Below, piece by piece: positions 1-7,584 of a stretch of 34,740 nt of DNA. Every line of letters begins with the position of its first letter. The first letter of the stretch is position 1. The notes beneath the pieces are model-generated. The model made no database searches and was not told the DNA's origin. It worked only from the letters and a program-made list of their open reading frames with translations. The translations under genes were made by a program, and so were the position numbers. The DNA comes from CAYGKP01 sp964350605. Lineage in GTDB: Bacteria; Bacteroidota; Bacteroidia; Cytophagales; JAAEPT01. The stretch spans positions 1 to 34,740 of the forward strand of contig CAYGKP010000004.1 in assembly GCA_964350605.1 (NCBI GenBank), written 5' to 3'.

Positions 1-5
1 GGGTG

Positions 6-42
6 CGAACGGCATCTTGCCCCCGAAGGTGCGGGCCGTTCG
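6..42. repeat. Inverted repeat upstream of the metallopeptidase
   Basis: CGAACGGC at 6-13 is matched by its exact reverse complement at 35-42, with a 21-base spacer. No run of T follows, so it is not a clear terminator. It could be the end of a structure belonging to a gene left of the window or an operator near the promoter at 75. Its role is unknown. Confidence 0.3.
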
Positions 43-74
43 GCGCAGGGGGAAGGGAATGTGGAAAGCAGTCG

Positions 75-117
75 TTCGTACCGCCTCGGGGGAAGCGCAG
101 GATGGGGCCGTGCTTTG
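75..117 (+). promoter_or_regulatory. Particle-type promoter element, copy 1
   Basis: This copy has TTCG (75-78, one mismatch to TTCC), GGATG (100-104), nine bases, and TTTG (114-117). The distance from the first block to TTTG is 39 bases, the same as in seven other copies that stand before phage-type genes. The ATG of the metallopeptidase gene lies 20 bases further on. The transcribed start GTGGAAACAACC resembles that of the copy at 12147. It is the only copy whose downstream gene is not an obvious virion gene. Confidence 0.6.
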
Positions 118-137
118 TGGAAACAACCGACAAACCG

Positions 138-953
138 ATGCCAAATGCCAGAGATTTGGGGCCACTCCCAAAAACAGCGAATGAAGTTAGAAAAATTATT
201 AGCTTGAAGAATGCTTGTTTTCCGAAGCCACCCACCTCACTTCGCAAGGGGGATGACTATTTCGATCTTTATGGTCGCTACTTGGGTAGCGATCCGGGCG
301 GCCGAAATCGAATCGTTGTTGTGCCGCACATGGGACAGCATTTCTTCGATGAACGTTGCAAGTTCCTGTTGCCGCTTGCCAGGCAGTTATCGGAGATACC
401 TTTTCATACGCTCTACGCGCGTAGCCTGGCGAATGGCATCATGGGCACCTACCACAAAGCCTTGGGTCTCAAGTCGGGTACGCAGTTCGATGTTCGATTG
501 CCAACGGCAAAAGAGGTTAACGACGATGCCATTTTCATGCTTGCTACACATCCAACCAAACCGTTAATCCGCTTGACAGTCACAAGACCGACGATGCGAA
601 TGCACCACAAGCCGTTTGACAACAAGTTCAACCTTGCCAATGCCATTGTTCACGAGCAATATCACGTTGAACATGATAGGGGCCTTGAATCAGAAGAGAG
701 AATCTTGGCCGAAGAACACGCTTATGCGTATGCGGAACAGTTTCGACATCCGACTTGGAGGTATGTGACGAAAGAACATAGAATCAAAATAGGGGGAAGC
801 TTTGCTTATACAGTCATCAACAAGCTTGAACTTGGTAGTCCCTCTGAAATCAAATACATGAAAGCCAAAATGGCCGAAGACTATCAGATATTCTTTCCAG
901 GCAGGTTTCAAACAACTTCTTTCTATGGGGATCTATACGAATATTCTGAGTAG
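138..953 (+). CDS. Putative zinc metallopeptidase (HExxH protein)
   Basis: The 271-residue product has no signal peptide or membrane segment and is probably cytoplasmic. HEQYH at residues 172-176 fits the HExxH zinc-binding motif of gluzincin peptidases, and a glutamate-rich helix about 25 residues later (AEEHAYAYAEQ) could give the third ligand. I do not recognise the rest of the protein, and the substrate is unknown. The reading frame is open further upstream, but I chose the ATG at 138 because the promoter-like element at 75-117 would otherwise lie inside the gene. The DNA is visibly more AT-rich than the phage genes at 6-10 kb, which suggests separate origin. The next gene begins before this one ends, so the two are probably co-translated. 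Having the particle-type promoter makes it a candidate accessory member of that regulon. Confidence 0.55.
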   Translation: MPNARDLGPLPKTANEVRKIISLKNACFPKPPTSLRKGDDYFDLYGRYLGSDPGGRNRIVVVPHMGQHFFDERCKFLLPLARQLSEIPFHTLYARSLANGIMGTYHKALGLKSGTQFDVRLPTAKEVNDDAIFMLATHPTKPLIRLTVTRPTMRMHHKPFDNKFNLANAIVHEQYHVEHDRGLESEERILAEEHAYAYAEQFRHPTWRYVTKEHRIKIGGSFAYTVINKLELGSPSEIKYMKAKMAEDYQIFFPGRFQTTSFYGDLYEYSE

Positions 954-1494
954 ACTGCTTTCTATGTCTCTTGCGCTGGTTAGTATTGGATGTGATCAGA
1001 CTTCCAGTCAACCGGGCGACCTGCGCTTCGCCTGGACAGAGTTGGGTCTGACCTATGATTCAAGTGGTTCCTTTCACACAATGAGCGGCGCGGGTTTGGA
1101 AGTTATCGCAGTGAACCAAACCAAAGACACGGTAGAGTTTTCGTGCTGGGACACCCGTACTCCAAGCTTTTACCTGGTTAGCCCGGTTCGATTCTTAAGA
1201 TTCTACGAATCAGACACAGTACGACTCTACGGTTGGATATCTGATTCTTTGGATTGTAGTAAGGCACCCGGCGACACGTTGCGTTATTGGTTGCAGCTAG
1301 ATCAACAAATCGGGATATTCATGGGCAATGGATGGCCTGAGCGAGCGCTCCGCGACAGCGCCCACCTCTGGCTGCCGGAGGCCGAATTGTGGTACCGCAT
1401 GAAGATCGACGGAGAGCTGCGCGAGGGGCCCATCGGCAAACACGCGGGCTTTCGGGTGGAGAAAGAGGTGATCTGCCCGGAAGATGTTTGGTAA
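925..1494 (+). CDS. Putative lipoprotein, unknown function
   Basis: The 189-residue product begins with a hydrophobic segment ending in LVSIGC, a lipobox, so it is probably exported and lipid-anchored at the Cys near residue 23. The start at 925 overlaps the preceding gene by 29 bases, which suggests coupling. An alternative ATG at 964 would leave too short a signal peptide. No family was recognised. Base composition changes inside the gene: the part up to about 1320 is AT-rich like the upstream gene, and the last 170 bases are GC-rich like the rest of the window, so the gene may be a mosaic. Confidence 0.6.
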   Translation: MGIYTNILSRLLSMSLALVSIGCDQTSSQPGDLRFAWTELGLTYDSSGSFHTMSGAGLEVIAVNQTKDTVEFSCWDTRTPSFYLVSPVRFLRFYESDTVRLYGWISDSLDCSKAPGDTLRYWLQLDQQIGIFMGNGWPERALRDSAHLWLPEAELWYRMKIDGELREGPIGKHAGFRVEKEVICPEDVW

Positions 1495-1577
1495 TTTACT
1501 GGCTTGTCGCGCCATCCAACACCACACAGCACCAAGGGGATGAATAAGGTAGCCCTCGCGCTTTTGGCTCCGCCCGG

Positions 1578-2159
1578 CTAGTTCACCCGCCGGAGCACCA
1601 CATCGCCCATCGAGTGGTGAATCTCCACGCGCTGGAGCTGACCACCCTGGTAGACAAACACATTCTCGCGCTTGCCTTCCACCTTCAAGGCGTACGAGCC
1701 GCCGCCTGCCGCCCGCAAGGTCTGATAGCCTAAGTAGTTCTCGGAAAAGACCTGTGCCACCGCCTTGGGCTCGCGGTAGTACAGGTTCACCGAGCAATAG
1801 TCAACCAACCCCACATGGGTCCGGGGCTTGCCCTTGTTGCTTTCCATTTTGTAGCCGGTCCCCTCGCGCGTGATCCGGGTGTAGGCATGCGGCTTGCCGT
1901 TCACGAAGTTCTGGGTCATCGCATCGACCAACTGGCCGCCTTCGAAGCGCGAAAGCACGGTGAAGTCCATTTGGATGCGCACGAGCAGGCGTACGGTAAG
2001 ATGGGTCTTGAACTGGAACACCTCCTGTCCATTGACCATCGACCGCCGGGTCTGCATGGTGCCCACCTGCTTGCCGTCGTGCTCGATCACGAAGTTCAGC
2101 GTCTGGCCCTCCGCCAAGCGGGCAAAGAGAATAAATAGGACAATCAGCGCAACCCTCAT
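1578..2159 (-). CDS. Secreted protein resembling DUF6134/DUF3108 type
   Basis: The 193-residue product starts MRVALIVLFILF and has a signal peptide probably cleaved after the Gly-Gln near residue 19. The remainder is a beta-rich periplasmic protein of repeated strands (an IEHDGKQVGTM start, a TRITREGTGYKME middle). This pattern reminds me of the DUF6134/DUF3108 group of exported Bacteroidota proteins, which have no established activity. The ATG at 2159 is preferred over upstream in-frame starts because it places the signal peptide at the N-terminus. It is transcribed away from the gene at 2268, and the 108 bases between them must hold both promoters. Confidence 0.6.
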   Translation of the reverse strand: MRVALIVLFILFARLAEGQTLNFVIEHDGKQVGTMQTRRSMVNGQEVFQFKTHLTVRLLVRIQMDFTVLSRFEGGQLVDAMTQNFVNGKPHAYTRITREGTGYKMESNKGKPRTHVGLVDYCSVNLYYREPKAVAQVFSENYLGYQTLRAAGGGSYALKVEGKRENVFVYQGGQLQRVEIHHSMGDVVLRRVN

Positions 2160-2267
2160 GGCCTCGCAAGATACGCCGAAGGGTAGGGGAAACCGTCGTG
2201 GGCCCGACAGCATGGCCCGTGGTTTGCAGTTTTTTCCGAACTTATGGTGGAAATGACTTCGATAGCG

Positions 2268-2681
2268 ATGAAACGGATGGTGGCCCTGGGGCTTGTATTG
2301 ATGGGTACAATGTTCGGTACACTACAGGCCCAACGCTCGATTGGCGTGGTGGAATGGAACCTCCCGCCCGACTTTGTGGAAAGCCTGGTGCTCATCAGTG
2401 AAGGAGGGAGTTCCTACCAGCCCGAGGGGCAAGTGGACTTTCGGCAGGTGGCCAACTTACACTATCGGACAGCGGGAAAAGTCCCAGGTGAGGAAGGCAT
2501 GAAAGTGCTCTACCAAGGCACCGATACGCGCCTAACCATCCGTGGGTTGACCGATGGGGAGAGCTACACCATCTGGGTTTGGTGCCGGAAGGGCGACGAA
2601 GTCTGGGTCCACAGCAAGGGGAAACTCAAGCCTAAGAAGGGTTCGGACGCTACGCGAATTTCGATCAACTACGTACCTTAA
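2268..2681 (+). CDS. Secreted protein with a fibronectin-III-like fold
   Basis: The start at 2268 gives MKRMVALGLVLMGTMFGTLQAQ, a good signal peptide cleaved after AQ. Earlier in-frame ATG codons at 2244 and 2253 only add residues before it. The mature part (about 115 residues) contains LTIRGLTDGESYTIWVW, which is the pattern of the last strands of a fibronectin type III domain. It is probably a small exported binding or structural protein. It is the first of three same-strand genes for short exported proteins; the second and third overlap. The last one (3335) has a similar TVTGLQKGRKYGVM pattern, so the two may be distant paralogues. Confidence 0.55.
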   Translation: MKRMVALGLVLMGTMFGTLQAQRSIGVVEWNLPPDFVESLVLISEGGSSYQPEGQVDFRQVANLHYRTAGKVPGEEGMKVLYQGTDTRLTIRGLTDGESYTIWVWCRKGDEVWVHSKGKLKPKKGSDATRISINYVP

Positions 2682-2729
2682 TTCATGACTGCCGTTGCGC
2701 GGTAGGTCCACAGTTCGGACCTTGAAGGC

Positions 2730-3338
2730 ATGCTTGCTTTTACAGCTCTGCGGGCCCGCGTCGCGCTTCCTCTCTTGTTCCTGCTCACCGCTTGCGGTTC
2801 CGAGCCCGAGCCGCAGACCTCGGACCTCAATACGGTCCTTGCAGCCAACAGCTTTGATGATTGTTGGGAGACCCAATACCATACCGCGGAGCAATCCATT
2901 AGTGCAGGGGATACAGCCTTCTTCGGCCTCAAGTTCGGGCAGAGTTACGACCAGCACGCGGTGCTCGACAGCCTGGGCAAAGCGGGCATCCTGCGGCGTG
3001 ACAACTTGAAGAGTTGGGTCTTACCTGTGGACCTTGGCCCAACAGCCATTTACCTGCAGCCCTACCTGATCCAGAAGGACTCGATCGGCCTGTATGCCAT
3101 GACCCTCAAGGTCAACGAGATCGACTTGCCGCCTGTTGGCGGGGTGGGTCGCGCCAGCCACCTGATCGCCTGGAGCCTCTACAAAAAATGGAACCTCTCG
3201 ACCGATTGGCGGGCCTGTTTGAGCCGCCGGGGCGTCGACTATTACTGGTTCCGCGGCCCGGTGGAAATCAGCATCAAAGCAGGCGAGAAGCACGTCGAGG
3301 TCAATTGTGTGCACGTGCCCAAGCAGGAATCGTTTTGA
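2730..3338 (+). CDS. Putative lipoprotein, unknown function
   Basis: The 202-residue product has an N-terminal hydrophobic stretch ending in LLTAC at about residues 18-22, a lipobox for lipid attachment. The mature region carries several cysteines (DDCWE, RACLSRR, EVNCVH) that could form disulfides in the periplasm. No family was recognised. Its TGA stop overlaps the TTG start of the next lipoprotein gene (TTGA), so the two are almost certainly translated together. Confidence 0.6.
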   Translation: MLAFTALRARVALPLLFLLTACGSEPEPQTSDLNTVLAANSFDDCWETQYHTAEQSISAGDTAFFGLKFGQSYDQHAVLDSLGKAGILRRDNLKSWVLPVDLGPTAIYLQPYLIQKDSIGLYAMTLKVNEIDLPPVGGVGRASHLIAWSLYKKWNLSTDWRACLSRRGVDYYWFRGPVEISIKAGEKHVEVNCVHVPKQESF

Positions 3339-3769
3339 GTCGTCTGTGCTGGATTGGACTGCTGGTCTTGGTGGCCTCCTGCGCAAGGGATCCGCTCGCT
3401 CGGATCGCGGCCCCGGTGACCATCGAGTGGCCCGAGGTGGAAGGGTATTCGCCCTATCTGTTCGTGATCAGCGAACATAAAAAACGCATCGAGCCCGAGC
3501 AGACGTTTGACCCCCTGGCCAACTTTTCTCGCTGTAAGGGATCGCCCCAGGCCATCGACCAGGCGTGCGAGCTGGACAGCCTTCGGTTCTTCGAAGTGGC
3601 GGGTACCACCGACCAAACGGTGACGGGCCTTCAGAAAGGCCGCAAGTATGGGGTCATGATGTACTACCTGCTCGACGAATTCGACGATGGGACCGGTGTC
3701 TTGGTCGATACCTACATCAAGGTCCGCCGCCGCAAAGGACCCCAGCGGGTGCTGGTGTTTAAGCAGTAG
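3335..3769 (+). CDS. Putative lipoprotein with FN3-like strands
   Basis: The 144-residue product is read from a TTG codon at 3335 that overlaps the previous stop codon. This start gives MSRLCWIGLLVLVASCARD, a short signal with the lipobox VASC; no ATG gives a comparable signal. The mature part includes a beta-sandwich-like segment, VTGLQKGRKYGVMMYYLLDE. Two cysteines (SRCKG and QACEL) may pair. No function can be assigned. Confidence 0.55.
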   Translation: MSRLCWIGLLVLVASCARDPLARIAAPVTIEWPEVEGYSPYLFVISEHKKRIEPEQTFDPLANFSRCKGSPQAIDQACELDSLRFFEVAGTTDQTVTGLQKGRKYGVMMYYLLDEFDDGTGVLVDTYIKVRRRKGPQRVLVFKQ

Positions 3770-3812
3770 GGCAAGGTAGCTTGCTTGGGGCAATTAGTGG
3801 CTTAAATCACTG

Positions 3813-3847
3813 CATGTAACAGCTGGCGATTGGGGTCGCGTTACATG
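3813..3847. repeat. Intergenic hairpin
   Basis: CATGTAAC at 3813-3820 pairs perfectly with GTTACATG at 3840-3847, and inside it GCGA pairs with TCGC, giving a two-part stem with a bulge. The sequence after it is TCTTTAACC, so it could be a weak terminator for the lipoprotein genes, but the T-run is poor. It could also be a protein-binding palindrome. The 231 bases between 3769 and 4001 hold nothing else that I recognise apart from presumed promoter DNA for the antiporter gene. Confidence 0.4.
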
Positions 3848-4000
3848 TCTTTAACCTTCGTTAATATTTCTATCCGGCTACCCGAACTAATCCCGCCAAT
3901 TCGCGTATTTCGCATTTGAATCCTCAAGCAAGGCGCGTGGTTTGTCCGGCGGCCCCAGTTGGGCTGTTGTGATTTTCATTCAAACCTCTACAATGCCTTC

Positions 4001-4948
4001 ATGACCTATCTCTTCCTGCCGCTCGGCCTGATCCTTCTGGTGATCGGTGCCGATCAACTTGTCTCCGGCTCTGCTTCTCTGGCCCGTCGTTGGGGGGTGA
4101 AGGATTTGGTCATCGGCTTGACGGTCATGGCCTTTGGCACCTCGATGCCCGAATTGGTGGTCAACATTCAAGCTTCCACCGCTGGCCAGCCCGACATTGC
4201 GATGGGCAATATCCTGGGCTCGAACATCGCCAACATTCTTTTGATCCTGGGGGTCACCGCGCTGATTACGCCGTTGTTCGTTCAGAAGACGACGCTCTTC
4301 ACCGAGATCCCCATCGCCCTCTGTGCGGTGCTGATGCTGGGGTACTTGGCGCATTCTCCGCTGCTGAGTGTCAGCGAATCACCCATGATCGGGCGGACCG
4401 AAGGCCTGATTCTGCTCGGTGGCTTCGTGATTTTCTTGGCCTACATCGTCCACCTGACCAAGCGCACGACAGCCAAGTTGGAATTGCCGACGGCCGATAT
4501 GATGCCACAGGGAAAGGCGACAGTCAAGGTTGTATTGGGGTTGATCGGCTTGGTGGCCGGCGGTTGGCTGACGGTGGAAGGCGCGGTGTCGGTGGCGCGC
4601 TGGGCGGGGATGGACGAGCGAGTGATCGGCTTGACAGTCGTAGCAGTTGGTACTTCGCTGCCCGAGTTGTTTGCCTCTGCGGTGGCGGCCTATCGGGGGA
4701 ACGCGGATCTGGCGGTGGGCAACATCATCGGCTCGAACATCTTCAACGTGTTTTGGATTCTGGGCTGTTCGGCGGTCATTACGCCGCTGCCCGTGAGCCC
4801 TTCAGTCGACGGCGATTTGGCCTGGGCGGCTGGGGCGACGATCCTGCTGGTGGTTGTCATCATGGTGGCCAAAAAGCGGATGATCTCGCGGCTGCTCGGG
4901 GCGATTCTGCTGCTCACTTATGGGGCCTACTTGTGGTGGGTGTTGTAG
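4001..4948 (+). CDS. Calcium/sodium antiporter family protein
   Basis: The 315-residue product is an inner-membrane protein with about ten hydrophobic segments and the two inverted repeats of the Na+/Ca2+ exchanger superfamily. The signature GTSMPEL occurs at residues 46-52 and GTSLPEL at 217-223, each followed by a Gly-Asn-x-x-Gly-Ser-Asn segment (GNILGSNIAN and GNIIGSNIFN). These alpha repeats hold the ion-binding acidic residues, which are present. The length matches bacterial YrbG-like members (about 320 residues). It is expected to exchange cytoplasmic Ca2+ or another cation for Na+ or H+. The ATG at 4001 is preferred because it begins directly at the first membrane segment. It stands alone between two intergenic gaps and shows no link with the phage genes. 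Confidence 0.9.
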   Translation: MTYLFLPLGLILLVIGADQLVSGSASLARRWGVKDLVIGLTVMAFGTSMPELVVNIQASTAGQPDIAMGNILGSNIANILLILGVTALITPLFVQKTTLFTEIPIALCAVLMLGYLAHSPLLSVSESPMIGRTEGLILLGGFVIFLAYIVHLTKRTTAKLELPTADMMPQGKATVKVVLGLIGLVAGGWLTVEGAVSVARWAGMDERVIGLTVVAVGTSLPELFASAVAAYRGNADLAVGNIIGSNIFNVFWILGCSAVITPLPVSPSVDGDLAWAAGATILLVVVIMVAKKRMISRLLGAILLLTYGAYLWWVL

Positions 4949-5018
4949 GGTAGGGCACGAGTGGATCGGAATCTGGCAAGGTCCTTGCCTTATCCCGCTC
5001 AGTTGGTCGATTCGCCAG

Positions 5019-5050
5019 TTTGCCCGATGGGCCCCAATTGGCTAGATTGT
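5019..5050 (+). promoter_or_regulatory. Ordinary Bacteroidota-type promoter for 5097
   Basis: TTTG at 5019-5022 is followed after 20 bases by TAGATTGT at 5043-5050, close to the established Bacteroidota primary-sigma pattern (TTTG at -33, TAnnTTTG at -7). It lies 46 bases before the ATG at 5097. It is a useful contrast with the particle-type elements, which lack this -33 box. Confidence 0.6.
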
Positions 5051-5096
5051 CACCGACAACCGAATCTTTACCCCAAAAGCTTACCCCCTCATTCCC

Positions 5097-5549
5097 ATGA
5101 TTGCTCGTCACTCGCTGCGCGCCCTGGTGCTGCTCTCGGCCTTCGCGCTGGCCTTCTTGGCCGCTGCCCCTGTTCAGGCACAGATCAAATACAAAGGCAA
5201 AAAAGTAGAAATCCTCGATCCAGGAAAACTCTACTCGACCTACAACCTCGATCCCGAAGAACTCGACGAATTGTACGCCCAAGGCTTCTCGGAGCAACAA
5301 GTTGAGCACATCGGCAAGATGAGCCACGAGGACTACTGGCCCGCGAAAATGGCCGAGTTGGACAGCCGCCTGGACAACCGCACCACTATTAAGGAGTACA
5401 CCGTCTACCGCATTGGTTACCTCAAGGAGCAATCGCCCGACAAGTCGATCCTGTGGGTTCGCGCCAAGAAGAACAAGAAGATGCCCGCTGGCTTTGCGCC
5501 GAAGGAAGACTTCTTCATCATCATCGGCGACTTGGGCATTGTCCAATAG
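5097..5549 (+). CDS. Secreted protein, unknown function
   Basis: The 150-residue product has a clear signal peptide (MIARHSLRALVLLSAFALAF, cleaved after QAQ near residue 29). The mature protein is rich in Lys, Asp and Tyr, with YKGKKVEILDPGKLYSTYNL near its start and a hydrophobic end, DFFIIIGDLGIVQ. It is probably periplasmic. I do not recognise a family. A good promoter lies upstream and a terminator directly downstream, so it is a single-gene unit. Confidence 0.65.
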   Translation: MIARHSLRALVLLSAFALAFLAAAPVQAQIKYKGKKVEILDPGKLYSTYNLDPEELDELYAQGFSEQQVEHIGKMSHEDYWPAKMAELDSRLDNRTTIKEYTVYRIGYLKEQSPDKSILWVRAKKNKKMPAGFAPKEDFFIIIGDLGIVQ

Positions 5550-5569
5550 TCCCGACTAGAATTTAGCCG

Positions 5570-5612
5570 TTCCACGGCAAGACGGCGGCCCCCCGGGGTC
5601 GCCGTTTTTTTG
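5570..5612 (+). promoter_or_regulatory. Particle-type promoter element, copy 2
   Basis: TTCC at 5570-5573 and TTTG at 5609-5612 have the fixed 39-base spacing of the family. The GGATG block is replaced by GGGGT at 5595-5599. The ATG of the winged-helix gene is only 5 bases after TTTG, so transcripts would be nearly leaderless. The element overlaps the terminator hairpin of the preceding gene, whose T-run doubles as the TTTG region. Confidence 0.5.
5582..5611 (+). terminator. Rho-independent terminator of 5097
   Basis: ACGGCG (5582-5587) pairs with CGCCGT (5600-5605), extended inward by a G-T pair and three C-G pairs, and is followed by seven T residues to 5611. It ends the secreted-protein gene and falls 6 bases before the next start codon, leaving room only for an overlapping promoter. 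Confidence 0.85.
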
Positions 5613-5617
5613 TGCCC

Positions 5618-6379
5618 ATGAAGGAATGGAACAAGGAGGCCCGCCGGGGCTTCGTGCCGCTGGCGCGTCGGTTTTTCGATCACCCGTTATGGCAGGAGAC
5701 GCGCGAGTTCTCGCGGGCTGAGGCCTGGTTGGACCTAATCGCCTCGGCGCGGTTTGAGGGTGGAAAGGGCGAGCGGCTGATCGGTGGGCGGCTCGTGAAG
5801 TGGGACAGGGGCGAGTTGCCGACTTCGGTGCGGTTTCTTCAGCAGCGTTGGGGCTGGGGCAGCAAGAACAAGGTGGCTCGCTTCCTGCAACTGCTTGAAA
5901 CCGAGGGGATGATCGAGCGGCGGGCCGAGCAAGGCCTCACGATCCTGAGGCTCTGTCAGTTCGAGGCGTACAATGCCCCGGGTGGTTTTTTGCGCCCCGA
6001 GCGGGACGCGAAGGGGTCTGGGGCGAGACAGGCACAGGTCAAAGTAGAAGAACCAGAAGAAGGAACAACAACGGAGCAACGGGGCAACGCACCCCCGCAA
6101 GGGTTGGAGGAATTGAAGGCGCGAAAGCGGGCCTTCCGCCAGGAAGTCGAGCGGGTGGGGGGCATGTACGAGAAGCCGCTGCGCGAGTCGTTTTTGGCCT
6201 ATTGGGGTGAGACCGACCGGGCGGGGCAGATGCGATGGGAGCGGGAGGCAACTTGGGAGACGGCCTTGCGCTTGTTCCGTTGGGCGCAGCGCGAGCGAAA
6301 GCCGGGCAGCGAGGTGGGCACGGGCCCCAAACGTCTGAGCCGGGTGATGTTTCCCAAACAGGAAAGAGGCGGTTCCTAA
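5618..6379 (+). CDS. Phage replication-like winged-helix protein
   Basis: The 253-residue product begins at ATG 5618; an in-frame GTG two codons earlier is less likely. Residues 5-115 (from RRGFVPLARRFFDHPLW through SKNKVARFLQLLETEGMI) have the form of the winged-helix DNA-binding domain found at the start of phage replisome-organiser proteins. After a Glu/Gln-rich linker the last 80 residues (ESFLAYWGETDRAGQMRWE and WETALRLFRWAQRERK) match the usual C-terminal segment of such proteins in Bacteroidota phages. In a working phage it would load the replication helicase. No helicase or other replication gene is nearby, so it could instead act as a DNA-binding regulator; that is inference. It is the first gene of the leftmost phage block and has its own particle-type promoter. 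Confidence 0.65.
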   Translation: MKEWNKEARRGFVPLARRFFDHPLWQETREFSRAEAWLDLIASARFEGGKGERLIGGRLVKWDRGELPTSVRFLQQRWGWGSKNKVARFLQLLETEGMIERRAEQGLTILRLCQFEAYNAPGGFLRPERDAKGSGARQAQVKVEEPEEGTTTEQRGNAPPQGLEELKARKRAFRQEVERVGGMYEKPLRESFLAYWGETDRAGQMRWEREATWETALRLFRWAQRERKPGSEVGTGPKRLSRVMFPKQERGGS

Positions 6380-6415
6380 CTGGAGCGGCGGGCTGCGGGA
6401 TGGCGGGGAGTTTTG
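6373..6415 (+). promoter_or_regulatory. Particle-type promoter element, copy 3
   Basis: TTCC at 6373-6376, GGATG at 6398-6402 and TTTG at 6412-6415 keep the exact family spacing. It overlaps the last codons of the upstream gene and lies 36 bases before the ATG at 6452. It should drive the zinc-ribbon and tail genes to 10391. Confidence 0.65.
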
Positions 6416-6451
6416 CTCCCGAACCAACGCCATTACGCTACCACCCCGCTC

Positions 6452-6676
6452 ATGGACCTTTCCTCCCTTCTCGACGGCTACTTAAAGCTCGGCCTCGCGG
6501 CCCTGGGCGCCGAAGCCGAAACCACCGCCGGGCTGGCCTCCGAACGCCTGGGCGTTTGCCTGCATTGCGAGGCCCTGGAACCCCGCTCGCGCACCTGCCA
6601 AAGCTGCGGCTGCTGGCTGCCTGCGAAGGCCCGCGCCCGTTCCGCCCGTTGCCCCAAGAACCGTTGGGTTCGCTGA
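6452..6676 (+). CDS. Small zinc-ribbon phage protein
   Basis: The 74-residue product contains CLHC and, 13 residues later, CQSCGC, a likely four-cysteine zinc ribbon, then a basic end (ARSARCPKNRW). Short proteins with this plan (a hydrophobic start, CxxC-CxxCGC, then KCPxxxW) are common in Bacteroidota phage genomes and have no proven function; they may bind nucleic acid or assist assembly. I chose the ATG at 6452 because the longer TTG start at 6413 lies in the promoter-like element. It heads the tail operon. Confidence 0.6.
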   Translation: MDLSSLLDGYLKLGLAALGAEAETTAGLASERLGVCLHCEALEPRSRTCQSCGCWLPAKARARSARCPKNRWVR

Positions 6677-6726
6677 TCACCACCAACCAGCCGGACACCC
6701 CTTTGCTCACTCGCTAGAACGCCCCC

Positions 6727-7545
6727 ATGTCACTGACCATCACCTCACGCCCCACCCGCCAAATCGAGACGGACCTCAAGTCCGCCTGGGTCGCGGCGGG
6801 CAACCCGATTCGCTACCGCTTGGCCCTCCAAGATTGGCCCGACAACCCGGATTACCGCATCGAAATCGAGCTGCGCGAATGGGGCACGCAGGCCCTCTTG
6901 GCCAAGGCCCGCTACCTGCCCAAGATCACCCAAGTCGCGCCCACCAAGCTCGGCGAATTGGACATCGACATCTCGGGCTTCCTGCGCAGTTACTTGAGCC
7001 ACCAACTGCACCTCCAGGAAAGCGACAACCTGAACCGCCGTGACGAGTCGGCGCAGGTGCGGGCCTACCTGCGTTTCCACGAGTATTACGACGGTCAAAT
7101 TCAGACCACCCAAAGCGATCAGGCCAACCCGATCTGGGCCGTGGCGGCAGTCCGCCAGACAGGTGCGCCGCATGAAGGCAACCTGGCCGACAAGCTGCCC
7201 GCCGCGGTGACCCGCTCGACCCTGCCAGGGTTCCTCTCGGCCTTCGAGAAGCCCGTGTGGTTTGTGGGCCAGCCGTTCAGTCTTTCGTTCCTCTACCCGG
7301 AGATTTTGCTCGGCGTAGAAGTGACCCGCGAACAAGCGTGGGTCGATCGCAACGGTGTAAGTCTGGGCACCCAGAACGACTTGCTCGATTCCGACCAGAT
7401 GGGCGGGGTGAATCACTTGTTGCTGACGGCGCCCAGCGACCCAATGGCCACCGAGCTACGTGTGCGTCTGAGCACTGGCGACATCACGGCCCAGACTTAT
7501 GTCTACGACGGCTACGTGGATGCGCCTTACACAGAGTCCCTCTAG
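6727..7545 (+). CDS. Phage tail/baseplate protein, putative
   Basis: The 272-residue product has no signal or membrane segment and is rich in beta strands. Its opening (MSLTITSRPTRQIET) and spaced Trp/Tyr pattern resemble structural proteins encoded next to the tail-tip genes of Bacteroidota siphophages. The paralogue-like arrangement with the next two genes, and the short gaps between all three, suggest they assemble into one tail-tip complex. The precise role is not known. Confidence 0.5.
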   Translation: MSLTITSRPTRQIETDLKSAWVAAGNPIRYRLALQDWPDNPDYRIEIELREWGTQALLAKARYLPKITQVAPTKLGELDIDISGFLRSYLSHQLHLQESDNLNRRDESAQVRAYLRFHEYYDGQIQTTQSDQANPIWAVAAVRQTGAPHEGNLADKLPAAVTRSTLPGFLSAFEKPVWFVGQPFSLSFLYPEILLGVEVTREQAWVDRNGVSLGTQNDLLDSDQMGGVNHLLLTAPSDPMATELRVRLSTGDITAQTYVYDGYVDAPYTESL

Positions 7546-7584
7546 ACCTACGCTAACCAACACCACCCTTACGCACACCATCAC

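Noticed and set aside
4090..4953. Long plus-strand frame inside the antiporter gene
   Set aside because: It has no membrane pattern and lies in another frame of a clear membrane transporter.
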